Shown: positions 16,484-24,998 of the stretch, one piece after another | Position numbering within the stretch: the stretch's first letter is position 1 | Layout of the letters: every line of letters starts with the position of its first letter | From: an uncultured Tepidamorphus sp. | GTDB taxonomy: Bacteria > Pseudomonadota > Alphaproteobacteria > Rhizobiales > Tepidamorphaceae | Direction of reading: 5' to 3' | DNA length: 32,835 nt | NCBI GenBank assembly: GCA_905479765.1 | Contig: CAJQNW010000136.1 | Location: 1-32,835, forward strand | Made by a program: the position numbers and the translations under genes | The notes under the pieces: generated by a model | What the model saw: only the letters and a program-made list of their open reading frames with translations | The model's database searches: none | What the model was told of the DNA's origin: nothing

Positions 16484-17824
16484 CTACTGCTTGCCCATGC
16501 AGTTGGCGTAGTAGGACACCGTGGCGGGCCAGTCGGAGAACATGCCGATGATCCGGGCGTCGCGGGCCAGCACGTCGACGACGGTCATCATGTCGCCGTC
16601 GTTTTCCAGGCCTGCGACGACAGTGGAGTAGTACCCCGCGCTGCCGGCCAGAACCTCCTCGACGATGCGGCCAGAACGCTCGTGCGACCAGGTGATGATC
16701 TTCATCCGGGCCCTGTTGGCGTTCCTGGCATAGTCGGAGGCGACGATATCGTCGTTGCTGTCGAGCGTCAGCAGGTAGGGGATCGACGGCGCGACGATGT
16801 TGACGCCCTGCTTGCGCAGCGCCTTGAAGTCGGTGACCGACGGCGGATAGACGCCGGTGGTGGCGGTACCGTTGCCGTCGAGATAGACCGCCTGCTTGCC
16901 GTAGGCGGGGAACTGGTCGACCCAGTAGAGGACGTCGTTGATGTCGAAGGACTGCGGATAGACGTTGCGAGGCGAAACGCGGGCGTCGATGAAGTCCTGG
17001 ATCATCCGTGCGGCGTAGGTTTCCTGGGTAAAGCCGGAGTCTCCGAAGCCGACCCCGCCGTCGACGCTCTTCAGTTCAGGCGTCATGCCGACGCCGAGCT
17101 TCTTGAACAGCGCGATGCTTTCCTTGTGCGACATCAGCGTGCCGCCGGTCGAATACAGGTCGGTGCGCCAGTTCGCCGTGCCCGCCATGTATTCCTCGAC
17201 CGTCGTCGCGTTGGAGTTGCTGCCGTCCATCTTGCCTTTCAGCGACTTGAACTCCGCCAGCGTCAGGCCGCTGGTGCAGCACTTCGCCCCGGCCGATTTC
17301 GTCCGGTTGCCGTTGGCGTCGAATTCGGCCGGCTGGAAGCCGGTCTCGCAGGTCGAGGCCAGCGGGGTGTCCAGGATGTTGGTCGTGGTGTGCAGGTCGC
17401 ACTGCGAATGACGGCAGACCAGTTCGCCGTCCTTGGTGAAGGTCACGTCGCACTCGACGATGCCGGCGCCCATGCGCGCGGCGGCACGATAGCCTTCCTC
17501 GGTGTGCTCGGGGAACTGCAGCGGCGCGCCGCGATGGGCGATCGAGAATTTGCGGTTGGTGAACTTGCGATTCTCGCACTGTTCCAGCTTCGCCTTCAGC
17601 GGGCCGTTTGTCATCTTGTCGACGAGGTAGAAGGGACGCGGACCGAGCTGAACGTTGGTCTTCGCGTTGTTCCATGGGCTTCCGGAGTGTCCCGAGGAAT
17701 GGGATGAATGTCCGTGGCCATTATAGCCCTTGCCGTGCTTGCCGCCGGCATCGGCGGTCGAGGCCAGCGCCAGGGCGCCGAATAGCGCGCCGGCGAAGGC
17801 GATGGATCTGAAGATGGCATTCAT
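16484..17824 (-). CDS. Secreted glycerophosphodiester phosphodiesterase with His-rich N-terminal linker
   Basis: This 446-residue exported enzyme of the GP-PDE TIM-barrel family hydrolyses deacylated phospholipids (glycerophosphodiesters) to glycerol-3-phosphate plus an alcohol. The signature is intact: AHRGAP (His97, Arg98), PEHTEEGY (Glu106), ECDVTFTKDGELVCRHS (Glu124, Asp126, His139), with the Ca2+/metal ligands and both catalytic His. A signal peptide spans 1-26 (cleavage near ADA-G). Behind it lies an unusual linker, residues 29-46, with seven His among Gly and Ser. A CCT-type insertion with two Cys pairs around 140-185 suggests disulfides. The start at 17824 has AAGGAG 8 nt upstream; the frame remains open for a further 580 bp upstream but without protein character. 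It probably scavenges phosphorus or carbon in the periplasm. Confidence 0.92.
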   Translation of the reverse strand: MNAIFRSIAFAGALFGALALASTADAGGKHGKGYNGHGHSSHSSGHSGSPWNNAKTNVQLGPRPFYLVDKMTNGPLKAKLEQCENRKFTNRKFSIAHRGAPLQFPEHTEEGYRAAARMGAGIVECDVTFTKDGELVCRHSQCDLHTTTNILDTPLASTCETGFQPAEFDANGNRTKSAGAKCCTSGLTLAEFKSLKGKMDGSNSNATTVEEYMAGTANWRTDLYSTGGTLMSHKESIALFKKLGVGMTPELKSVDGGVGFGDSGFTQETYAARMIQDFIDARVSPRNVYPQSFDINDVLYWVDQFPAYGKQAVYLDGNGTATTGVYPPSVTDFKALRKQGVNIVAPSIPYLLTLDSNDDIVASDYARNANRARMKIITWSHERSGRIVEEVLAGSAGYYSTVVAGLENDGDMMTVVDVLARDARIIGMFSDWPATVSYYANCMGKQ

Positions 17825-18208
17825 GGAATTGGCTCCTTGCGTGGTTCGCATGTGCTGTGCGTGGCAATGGACCCGGGAAGGGAAGTGTCGCCCCCGACTC
17901 GGCCCGGATCGGTCGACCCCGATCAGGCTTCGACCTAACGAGCTTCCATGTGAGTGCGATGATGCTTTCGTGGCTGTAGGGTCAAGGTCTCGTGACGGAC
18001 GGGAGACCGAAGTCGCGCAAGCAACTTTCGCGGGAGGCTGCGGGCTGCGGGAAAGAGCGGGCGCGGACGTTTTACCGATCCGCCGCGGCCTTTGGTCCTG
18101 CGGCGGTGGATTTCCCGGCAAAAATGCTCCAGATGAAGGGGTGCCGCGTCGGACTCTGGTTCGTGTCCCGACCGGCCAGGCTGAACAGCAGGGGTAAACA
18201 GGCAAGTC
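17825..18208. other. Intergenic region between the divergent glycerophosphodiesterase gene and rpiA
   Basis: This 384-bp gap has no convincing gene; open frames through it are shadows without ribosome-binding sites. A minus-strand TTGACC at 17985-17980 is a possible -35 for the glycerophosphodiesterase, but the -10 at proper spacing is poor. I see no clear Pho box, riboswitch or small RNA. Confidence 0.4.
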
Positions 18209-18904
18209 ATGTCGGCAGATGATCAGAAACGGCTGGCCGCCGAGCGCGCCCTGACCTTCGTGACGTCGGGCATGCGGCTTGGCCTCGGCACCGGGTCGAC
18301 GGCTGCGCATTTCGTCATCGGGCTGGGCGAGCGGGTGCGCGCCGGTCATCTCGACGTCGTCGGCGTGCCGACGTCGGAGGCGACCCACAAGCTGGCCATC
18401 GAGCACGGCGTGCCGCTGACCACACTCGATGAGACGCCGGAACTCGACCTCACCGTCGACGGCGCCGATGAGCTCGATACGTCACTGCAGCTTATCAAGG
18501 GCGGCGGCGGCGCCCTGTTGCGTGAGAAGATCGTCGCTGCGGCGTCCGGACGCATGGTCGTGATCGCCGACGATACCAAGCTGGTGGACCGGCTCGGCAA
18601 GTTCCCGCTGCCCGTCGAGGTGGTGGCGTTCGGGCAGCGCGCCACGGCGCTGGCGATCGAGCGGGCGGCGAAGGCCCTCGGCCTCGATCCGGTCATCCAT
18701 ATGCGCATGGGGTCTGCCAACGCGCCATACCGCACCGACAGCGGCAACCTGATCTATGACTGCGACTTTACGGCAATCCCCGATCCAGCCGCTCTCGCCG
18801 ACGCCTTGTCGGCAATCCCCGGCGTCGTCGAACACGGCCTGTTCATTGGTCTGTGCTCGGCCGCTGTGTTAGCCGGGCCTGCGGGTGTGCGGGTGATCGA
18901 TTAA
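18209..18904 (+). CDS. rpiA: Ribose-5-phosphate isomerase A
   Basis: This 231-residue cytosolic enzyme interconverts ribose-5-phosphate and ribulose-5-phosphate in the non-oxidative pentose phosphate pathway. The motifs GLGTGST (25-31), DGADE (Asp84, Asp87, Glu88) and [11 protein letters not shown] (Lys97, catalytic Glu106, Lys107) are complete. Length is standard. The start gives the usual N-terminus ([15 protein letters not shown]); the purine-rich AGGCAAG upstream is a modest ribosome-binding site. The gap to gor is only 28 bp, so the two are probably one operon. Adjacency of rpiA and gor recurs in alphaproteobacteria and fits the supply of NADPH from pentose phosphate metabolism to glutathione reduction. 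Confidence 0.96.
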   Translation: MSADDQKRLAAERALTFVTSGMRLGLGTGSTAAHFVIGLGERVRAGHLDVVGVPTSEATHKLAIEHGVPLTTLDETPELDLTVDGADELDTSLQLIKGGGGALLREKIVAAASGRMVVIADDTKLVDRLGKFPLPVEVVAFGQRATALAIERAAKALGLDPVIHMRMGSANAPYRTDSGNLIYDCDFTAIPDPAALADALSAIPGVVEHGLFIGLCSAAVLAGPAGVRVID

Positions 18905-18932
18905 TCCTGAAAACGGCTCAGGTGGGCACTTC

Positions 18933-20318
18933 ATGACGACCTACGACTACGATCTCTTTGTCATCGGCGCTGGCTCCGGCGGCGTTCGTGCGGCCCGCAT
19001 CGCGGCGGGTTACGGGGCCAAAGTGGCGGTCGCCGAGGAATACCGCGTCGGCGGCACCTGCGTGATCCGCGGCTGCGTGCCCAAGAAGCTGTTCGTCTAC
19101 GCCAGCCGCTTCGCCGAGGAGTTCGAGGATGCAGCCGCCTTCGGCTGGACCGTGCCGGAGACCGGCTTCGACTGGCCGACCCTGATCGCCAACAAGGACC
19201 GCGAGATCGCCCGCCTGGAGGGCATCTACCGGAGCAATCTGGAGAGGGCCGGCGTCGAGATCATAAACACTCGCGCCGCCGTGCGTGGTCCCAACGCCGT
19301 GCATCTGGTGGGCGAGGCCCGCGACGTCACCGCGCGCTACATCCTGATCGCCACCGGCGGCCACCCCAACTACGACCGCAAACTGCCGGGCATCGAGCAT
19401 GTGATTTCCTCGAACGAGGCCTTCCACCTGGAAACGCTGCCCGAGCGCATCGTCGTTGCCGGCGGCGGCTATATCGGCGTCGAGTTCGCCGGCATCTTCA
19501 ACGGCCTGGGCGTCGACACGTCGCTGATTTATCGCGGCGAGGAGATCCTGCGCGGCTTCGACGACGACCTGCGCACCAGTCTTCATGCCGAAATGGTCAA
19601 GCGCGGCATCGACGTCATCTGCGGCGATACCTTCACGGAGATCGAGAAGACCGAGACCGGGCTGATCGGCCATACGAAACAGGGCCGCAAGCTTGACGCC
19701 GGCCAGATCATGTTCGCCATCGGCCGCACGCCGAACGTCGAGGGCCTAGGCCTGGCTGAAGCGGGCGTCGAACAGGGCTGGAACGGCCAGGTCGTGGTCG
19801 ACGACTACGGGAAATCCTCGGTCGACAGTATCTACGCCGTCGGCGATGTCACCGACCGCGTCCAGCTCACGCCCGTCGCCATCCGCGAGGGCCATGCCTT
19901 CGCCGAGACGATTTTCAACGCCAACCCGACCCCTGTCGACCATGAGGCGATCGCGACGGCGGTTTTCTCGACTCCGGAACTCGGCACCGTCGGCTTGACC
20001 GAGGCCGAGGCGCGCGAGCGTTGCAGGGCCGTCGACATCTACAAGGCGAGCTTCCGGCCAATGAAGCTCACCCTGACCGAGCGCGACGAAAAGATGCTGA
20101 TCAAGCTCGTCGTCGACGGCGAATCCGGCGTGGTTCTGGGGTGCCATCTGATGGGCCCGGATTCCGGCGAGCTGATCCAGGTACTCGGAATCCTGGTCAA
20201 GATGGGCGCCACCAAGGCCCAGTTCGACGCGACAGTGGCCGTCCACCCCAGCGCTGCGGAAGAACTCGTCACCATGCGCGAGCCAACGACCCGCTGGGCC
20301 GCGGAGGCGGCTGAGTAG
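18933..20318 (+). CDS. gor: Glutathione-disulfide reductase
   Basis: This 461-residue FAD flavoprotein reduces glutathione disulfide with NADPH. It has the N-terminal FAD fingerprint VIGAGSGGVRAARIAA (10-25), the redox-active disulfide in GGTCVIRGCVPKK (Cys43, Cys48), the NADPH-binding GGGYIGVEFAGIF, the second FAD motif SIYAVGDVTDR, and the dimer-interface catalytic dyad in HPSAAEE (His438, Glu443). It differs from lipoamide dehydrogenase and mercuric reductase by the GRTPNVEGLGLAEAGV and C-terminal sequence. An AGGTGGG site precedes the ATG. It is the second gene of the rpiA-gor unit, and no separate promoter is evident in the 28-bp gap. Confidence 0.95.
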   Translation: MTTYDYDLFVIGAGSGGVRAARIAAGYGAKVAVAEEYRVGGTCVIRGCVPKKLFVYASRFAEEFEDAAAFGWTVPETGFDWPTLIANKDREIARLEGIYRSNLERAGVEIINTRAAVRGPNAVHLVGEARDVTARYILIATGGHPNYDRKLPGIEHVISSNEAFHLETLPERIVVAGGGYIGVEFAGIFNGLGVDTSLIYRGEEILRGFDDDLRTSLHAEMVKRGIDVICGDTFTEIEKTETGLIGHTKQGRKLDAGQIMFAIGRTPNVEGLGLAEAGVEQGWNGQVVVDDYGKSSVDSIYAVGDVTDRVQLTPVAIREGHAFAETIFNANPTPVDHEAIATAVFSTPELGTVGLTEAEARERCRAVDIYKASFRPMKLTLTERDEKMLIKLVVDGESGVVLGCHLMGPDSGELIQVLGILVKMGATKAQFDATVAVHPSAAEELVTMREPTTRWAAEAAE

Positions 20319-20329
20319 GTTTCCTTTTT

Positions 20330-20357
20330 CCGCTCATTCCCGCGAAAGCGGGGAATC
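20330..20357 (+). repeat. Intergenic palindromic repeat, family A
   Basis: This near-perfect hairpin has arms ATTCCCGC and GCGGGGAAT around a GAAA loop, preceded by CCGCTC. The same unit occurs inverted at 24946-24975, where the arms are perfect. It lies just after gor and may also act as its terminator. Confidence 0.75.
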
Positions 20358-20380
20358 GCTCTGTCGTCTGGCGCGGCTGC

Positions 20381-20476
20381 ATGGGTCCCGGATCAAGTCC
20401 GGGACACGAGGCTGGTTATGGCGCTCGGCAGTGCCACAAAACAAACCGCGTGCCCCCGGACTTGATCCAGGGCCCA
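20381..20476. repeat. Inverted pair of intergenic palindromic repeats, family B
   Basis: The first copy (20381-20405) has perfect 8-bp arms GTCCCGGA/TCCGGGAC with a TCAAG loop. The second copy (20453-20476) is the same unit in the opposite orientation with two changes. A third relative lies at 32461-32487. The pair could form one long hairpin between the convergent gor and MFS genes. Confidence 0.75.
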
Positions 20477-20501
20477 TCGGGCCGCCCGGCAAAGTGAAGC
20501 G

Positions 20502-21803
20502 TTAGATATCCCCCCGCCGCTTCAGCGCCAGCGCGCAAACCGTGGCAATCGCCCCGCCGACGCCGAGCATGACGAACGCCGGCCCCCACAGCGTCGGCGT
20601 GCCGCCGGGCGCGTTGGTGGCATCGATCACCGCCCCGAAGGCGATTGGCGCGATGGCGCCGGCGCCGAAGCCGAGCAACGAGCGCCAGGCCAGCACCGCG
20701 CCGAGATAGCCGGGCCGGACGGCTTCGGAGACCGCCGTCGACAGGACGGGCGAATCGCCGAGGCAGAAGAACGCGTACGCCAACGCCACCGGGATCAGCA
20801 GGGCAGGCGGCGCGCTGACCAGCCAGCCGATCAGAAACGACAGGACAGTCGCGGCGGACGCCAGCCCGACGAGTACGGGTTTTCGCCCGGCCCGGTCCGA
20901 CAGCCGGCCCATCGTGAAGGCGGCCACCGCGCCGAAAAGATGCAGGAAGCCGGAAAGATAGGCGCCCGAGACCGTTGCGCTCAGCGCCGCGGTGCCGGCC
21001 AGGGTGAAGCTTGCGGCCAGAAACGCCGGGATCCACGCCCACATCCCCAGCAGTTCCCAGGAGTGCGCGGTATAGCCGGCGACCAGCAGCCCGGCCTCGC
21101 GGTTGTGCAGAAGCTGGTCGCGGACCCGCAACTCGACATGGCGGTCGTGCACGCGGTTCTCGATGGGTCTCAGGAAGGCAATCAGCAGCACCGCGCCGAT
21201 GATCGGCAGGATGCCGGAGAGGATGAAGCCCATCTGCCAACCGCCGATGGCGATGCCCAGGCCCACCGCGCCCAGCGATGTGGCGTAGCCCACCGAGGTG
21301 GAGCCGATCAGCCAGCCCATCGCGTTGCCGCGCGCGCCCGGCGGCGCTTCATCGGCAAACAGCACGATCAGCGGTGTATAGACGCCGCCCTGGGCCAGGC
21401 CGACAAGCCCGTAGAGCAGGAAGGCGCTCCACCAGTCGCGCGCCACCAGCCCGAACAGCAGGCTGGTCGCCGCAGCCAATATTGCCGAGACGATGGCCAT
21501 CCGCTTGGCGCCGTAGTGGTCGGTCGCCCAGGCGAAGATGAACAGCGAGACGGCATAGCAGATCGTGAAGCTGGTGATGATCGCGCCAGCTGCCGTGCCG
21601 CTCAATCCCCATTCGATGGTCAGCAGCGGAATGGAGGCCGCGACCGTCATGAAAGTCGCGAACAGGAAGACGCGCGCCACGCAGAGACCGACGATGCGCG
21701 ACGGGGTCAGGGCAGGGGCGCGGTCCAGAGTGGCGGTGGTCATCTCGGCAGCAGAATCGTTTCGCGGGTCGCGGACATAGTCGTCTGCCTTATAGCCGAT
21801 CAT
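20502..21803 (-). CDS. Major facilitator superfamily (MFS) transporter
   Basis: This is a predicted 433-residue inner-membrane protein with about twelve hydrophobic helices. The loop 2-3 segment FAWATDHYGAKRMAIVS follows the MFS motif A pattern, and its repeat GRLSDRAGRKPVLVG in the C-terminal half confirms the 6+6 fold. ALADEAPPGARGNAMGW-like residues follow helix 4-5, as in many anion or drug:H+ antiporters. The substrate cannot be told. The start is uncertain: the ATG at 21803 gives a 20-residue hydrophilic extension, the ATG at 21743 begins nearer the first helix, and neither has a strong ribosome-binding site. The 168-bp gap to the divergent DUF1254 gene should hold the promoters. Confidence 0.88.
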   Translation of the reverse strand: MIGYKADDYVRDPRNDSAAEMTTATLDRAPALTPSRIVGLCVARVFLFATFMTVAASIPLLTIEWGLSGTAAGAIITSFTICYAVSLFIFAWATDHYGAKRMAIVSAILAAATSLLFGLVARDWWSAFLLYGLVGLAQGGVYTPLIVLFADEAPPGARGNAMGWLIGSTSVGYATSLGAVGLGIAIGGWQMGFILSGILPIIGAVLLIAFLRPIENRVHDRHVELRVRDQLLHNREAGLLVAGYTAHSWELLGMWAWIPAFLAASFTLAGTAALSATVSGAYLSGFLHLFGAVAAFTMGRLSDRAGRKPVLVGLASAATVLSFLIGWLVSAPPALLIPVALAYAFFCLGDSPVLSTAVSEAVRPGYLGAVLAWRSLLGFGAGAIAPIAFGAVIDATNAPGGTPTLWGPAFVMLGVGGAIATVCALALKRRGDI

Positions 21804-21971
21804 GCCGGACAGAGTGTGAGTGTGAGGTGGCTAAAATTTCCGTTGATGCGGCAGCCTTGTGGCGTCTAGGTTCCCTCGTTAGGACATTAAGCTGGCGGCC
21901 GGCGTGCCGAATCAGGTCGTAACGATAATGCCTGTTCCAAGACCATCTTTCCAAGCAAGAGGAGTAACACG

Positions 21972-23579
21972 GTGAAGTACTGTATGAGGACGGCGAGAGC
22001 GGTCGCATTGGCGTTTTTTGCCTCCGGAGCTATTGGCGCCGCTTCGGCTCAGACGCCGGAGTCGCTTATTACCCCCGATAGTGTCGAAACAAGGATCGGG
22101 ACACTCGATTTCAAGGACGGAACGCCTCTCGGAAACACCGCCTCCGCTGTCTACGACAATCTCGATTTCACCTATGCTTTCCGCGCCTTCACAGACACGT
22201 TCAAGGGTGTCAGTGTCGAGGCAGCGCGCCAGGGATTCGAAGCGGCCGGCATAAAGGACAACGAAATCCTCATCTTCTCGAAGCTGATGGATTCGAACTC
22301 GCTCTTCCTGACCGCGAACGCCGATACCGTGTACTACCTGAGCTTCATTGACCTTTCGGACGGTCCGATGGTGCTCGAAACGCCGCCCGGAGCACTCGGC
22401 ACCATCGACGACATGTGGTTTCGTTGGGTGACCGATTTCGGCCGGCCTGGCCCGGATCGCGGCGAGGGCGGTAAATATCTGCTCGTCGGACCCGGATACG
22501 ATGGCTATCTGCCCGAGAACGAATTTAACGTCGCCCATTCCGGCACCAACCGGGTTCTGGTTCTTGGTCGATCGTTCCTGGAGAACGATGATCCCGCCCC
22601 GGTGGTCGAGCAGATCAAGGCGACGACCAAGATCTATCCCTATGCGCCGGGCGGTGTCGGCATGTCGATTGCCCGGTTCCTCGAGGGCGGCGTCAAACTG
22701 GGCCGGAATGCCGAGCCCAAGGCACCCGTCTTTCACGAAGGCAGCGGCCTGGTCATCAATACGATCCCGCCGGGCGATTTCAGTTATTACGAGATGCTGA
22801 ATGACCTGGTTCAGGCCGAACCCGCGACCGTGCTCGATCCCGAACTAATGGGTCCTATCGCCGCCATCGGAATCAAGAAAGGGCAAGATTTCGCGCCCGA
22901 CGACCGGATGAAGAAAATTTTGACCGAAGCGGTGGCGGTCGCCAATGCGACCGGCCGTACGCTCGGCTTCGATCCGCGCGATCCGGACTGGTTCTACTAC
23001 GAGAATTCGCAATGGTGGAACCCGCTCTTCGTCGGCGGTTACAATTTCGAGACCCCGCTACCCGAGATCACCGAGGACGGCGCCAAGCCCTATCCGCCGA
23101 CAGGCTACAAGCAGAACGATGCCCGGACCTCGTTCTTCTACATGGCGACCGGGATAACGCCGGCGATGGCGATGCGTCTCACCAACGTGGGGTCGCAATA
23201 CCTGTTCGCCGCCAAGGACGCGAACGGGGACTTCTTTGACGGTGCCCGGACGTACAAGGTGACTCTGCCAAAGGGCATCCCGGCAGCGGCATTCTGGTCG
23301 TTCACGCTTTACGATAATCAGACACGGTCCATGCTGCAGACGCCGCAGAAATATCCGCGCGCCGGCAGCCAGAGCTTTCCCTCGCCCTCCGCAGAGGCCG
23401 CCGCCGACGGCTCGACGACGGTCTGGTTTTCCCCCGAGCAGCCTGAAGGCGTGGGCCGCGGCAACTGGATCCAGACCGACCCGCAAAAGGGCTGGGTGGT
23501 TATTCTGCGCCTCTACAGCCCGTTGCCATCGTTCTTCGACAAGAGTTGGCAGCCGACCGAGATCGAAGTGGTTCAGTAA
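21972..23579 (+). CDS. Secreted DUF1254/DUF1214 domain protein
   Basis: This 535-residue exported protein has a signal peptide at residues 1-27 (cleavage after SAQ or ASA). The N-terminal half, with DNLDFTYAFRAFTDTFKGVS and the later NADTVYYLSFIDL block, matches DUF1254. The C-terminal third, with FFYMATGITPAMAM, SFTLYDNQTRSM and WIQTDPQKGWVVILRLYSP, matches DUF1214. Such proteins occur widely in environmental bacteria; their biochemical role is not settled, and I assign none. The gene starts at GTG 21972, supported by AGAGGAG about 8 nt upstream; an in-frame ATG lies at 21984. GC content in the first 300 bp is lower than in the neighbours. A strong hairpin follows the stop. Confidence 0.86.
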   Translation: MKYCMRTARAVALAFFASGAIGAASAQTPESLITPDSVETRIGTLDFKDGTPLGNTASAVYDNLDFTYAFRAFTDTFKGVSVEAARQGFEAAGIKDNEILIFSKLMDSNSLFLTANADTVYYLSFIDLSDGPMVLETPPGALGTIDDMWFRWVTDFGRPGPDRGEGGKYLLVGPGYDGYLPENEFNVAHSGTNRVLVLGRSFLENDDPAPVVEQIKATTKIYPYAPGGVGMSIARFLEGGVKLGRNAEPKAPVFHEGSGLVINTIPPGDFSYYEMLNDLVQAEPATVLDPELMGPIAAIGIKKGQDFAPDDRMKKILTEAVAVANATGRTLGFDPRDPDWFYYENSQWWNPLFVGGYNFETPLPEITEDGAKPYPPTGYKQNDARTSFFYMATGITPAMAMRLTNVGSQYLFAAKDANGDFFDGARTYKVTLPKGIPAAAFWSFTLYDNQTRSMLQTPQKYPRAGSQSFPSPSAEAAADGSTTVWFSPEQPEGVGRGNWIQTDPQKGWVVILRLYSPLPSFFDKSWQPTEIEVVQ

Positions 23580-23594
23580 GGCTTTCGGCCTATC

Positions 23595-23621
23595 GCCGGC
23601 CGGCGAGTTCCGCCGGCCGGC
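23595..23621. terminator. Bidirectional terminator hairpin between the DUF1254 and YbdK-type genes
   Basis: Perfect 11-bp arms GCCGGCCGGCG and CGCCGGCCGGC enclose an AGTTC loop. It fills the 51-bp gap between convergent stop codons. Confidence 0.8.
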
Positions 23622-23630
23622 CCATTATCC

Positions 23631-24797
23631 CTACGCTTCCACAGGGTGTTTCCGGACTTCCGGAATTCCTTCCACCGTCTCCGCGATCAGGTGGTCGACC
23701 ACGCGCTGCTGGGCTGCGTGAGGCTCCATGCCATCGGCGATCGCCGCTTTCCAGATCGCAAGCTGCCGGTCTGCCGACGTACCGTCCGCCGCGATGGCGC
23801 GGGCGTGCTCCACCGCCGCGACGCAACCGAAGTGATCGGCGTCCTCGCGGATCAGGTCCAGGATTTCCTCCAGCAGTTCGCCATAGGGCACCGTCGAGCC
23901 GCGGCCGAAGTCGATCATCCGCCCTGAGGCACCGTGACGCTGGGCGAGCCACCGGTTTTCCTCGATCAGGAAGCGCGAATAGTGGCGCCAGCGCTGGTTC
24001 TCGCGCCGTAGCCGCCACAGCATGCGGGCGACGCAGCGGTAGAGCGCTGCTATCGCGATGGCGTCGTCAAGGCGCGTGCAGACGTCGGCGATGCGCATTT
24101 CAAGCGTCGGGAACCGCGCGGACGGGCGCAGGTCCCACCACACCTTGGTGGCGTCCTCGATCACCCCGGCCTGCACCAGCACGTCGATGGTGCGGCGGTA
24201 TTCGTCCTCGCTGGAGAAGGACTCCGGCAGGCCGGTACGCGGCATCTCCTTGAACACCGACAGCCGGTAGGACTTCAGCCCCGTATCGAGCCCCTGCCAG
24301 AACGGCGAGGAGGTGCTCAGCGCCAGCAGGTGCGGCAGGAAATAGGGCAGCTGGTTGAACAGGTCGATCCTGAGCGCCTCGTCCTCGATCGCCACATGCA
24401 CGTGCATGCCGCAGATCAGCATCCGCCGGACAACCATCTGGATGTCGCGCGCCAGGGCGTTGTAGCGGTCCTTGTCGGTGTGCTGCTGGTCGACCCAGTT
24501 GGCGAAGGGGTGCGTGGAGGCCGCGATCGGGGCAAGGTCGTAGTCCGCCGAGACCTCGGCGATCATGCCGCGCAGATGCGCCAGTTCGCTCCGGGCGTCC
24601 TCGATGCGCGAGCAAACCGGTGTGCCGACCTCGATCTGGCAGCGCAGGAACTCCGGTGTCACCCGCTTCGGCAGCGTCGCCTCGCACCGCGCCATCAGCT
24701 CTTCGGGCGGATCGGCGGCGAGATCGCGGGTCTGCCTGTCGACGAGGAGGTATTCCTCCTCGATCCCGATGGTGAAACTGGGTTCGTCGGCGCTCAT
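23631..24797 (-). CDS. YbdK-type carboxylate-amine ligase (glutamate-cysteine ligase 2 family)
   Basis: This 388-residue cytosolic ATP-grasp-like enzyme belongs to the GCS2/YbdK family. The marks are FTIGIEEEYLLVD at the N-terminus (ATP/Mg glutamates), CQIEVGTPVC, GMHVHV, SSPFWQGLDTGLKSYR and WWDLRPSARFPTLEMRIAD. E. coli YbdK has weak glutamate-cysteine ligase activity in vitro, but the physiological substrates of the family are unclear, so a role in glutathione synthesis should not be assumed even though gor lies 3.3 kb away. Three in-frame ATGs (24827, 24812, 24797) compete; 24797 gives a start close to the first motif, but none has a clear ribosome-binding site. It is convergent with the DUF1254 gene. 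Confidence 0.88.
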   Translation of the reverse strand: MSADEPSFTIGIEEEYLLVDRQTRDLAADPPEELMARCEATLPKRVTPEFLRCQIEVGTPVCSRIEDARSELAHLRGMIAEVSADYDLAPIAASTHPFANWVDQQHTDKDRYNALARDIQMVVRRMLICGMHVHVAIEDEALRIDLFNQLPYFLPHLLALSTSSPFWQGLDTGLKSYRLSVFKEMPRTGLPESFSSEDEYRRTIDVLVQAGVIEDATKVWWDLRPSARFPTLEMRIADVCTRLDDAIAIAALYRCVARMLWRLRRENQRWRHYSRFLIEENRWLAQRHGASGRMIDFGRGSTVPYGELLEEILDLIREDADHFGCVAAVEHARAIAADGTSADRQLAIWKAAIADGMEPHAAQQRVVDHLIAETVEGIPEVRKHPVEA

Positions 24798-24888
24798 CGG
24801 GCGATTGTGCATGGTGGCGCGAGCCAACGCCAGCCGAAAGCCGGAGTACCAATCGCACGGCTGGGCGGCGTGCGCACCTCATCCGCTC

Positions 24889-24975
24889 GTTCCCGCCAAG
24901 GCGGGAACCGGGTTGCGATATTGCGAGGTCTAACCAGAAGCCCCCGATTCCCGCTTTCGCGGGAATGAGCGGCGT
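24889..24975. repeat. Two intergenic palindromic repeats, family A
   Basis: The first hairpin (24889-24908) has perfect arms GTTCCCGC/GCGGGAAC with a CAAG loop. The second (24947-24966) has perfect arms ATTCCCGC/GCGGGAAT with a TTTC loop and flanks matching, in inverse orientation, the repeat at 20330. They lie in the 201-bp gap between the YbdK-type gene and the next minus-strand gene, where read-through would have to pass them. Confidence 0.8.
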
Positions 24976-24998
24976 TTATGAAATCTTGCGGCCTGTCT

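Noticed and set aside
20940-21869. 309-residue open frame antisense to the MFS transporter
   Set aside because: Composition rich in Arg, Gln and Ala reflects antisense reading of a membrane protein gene.
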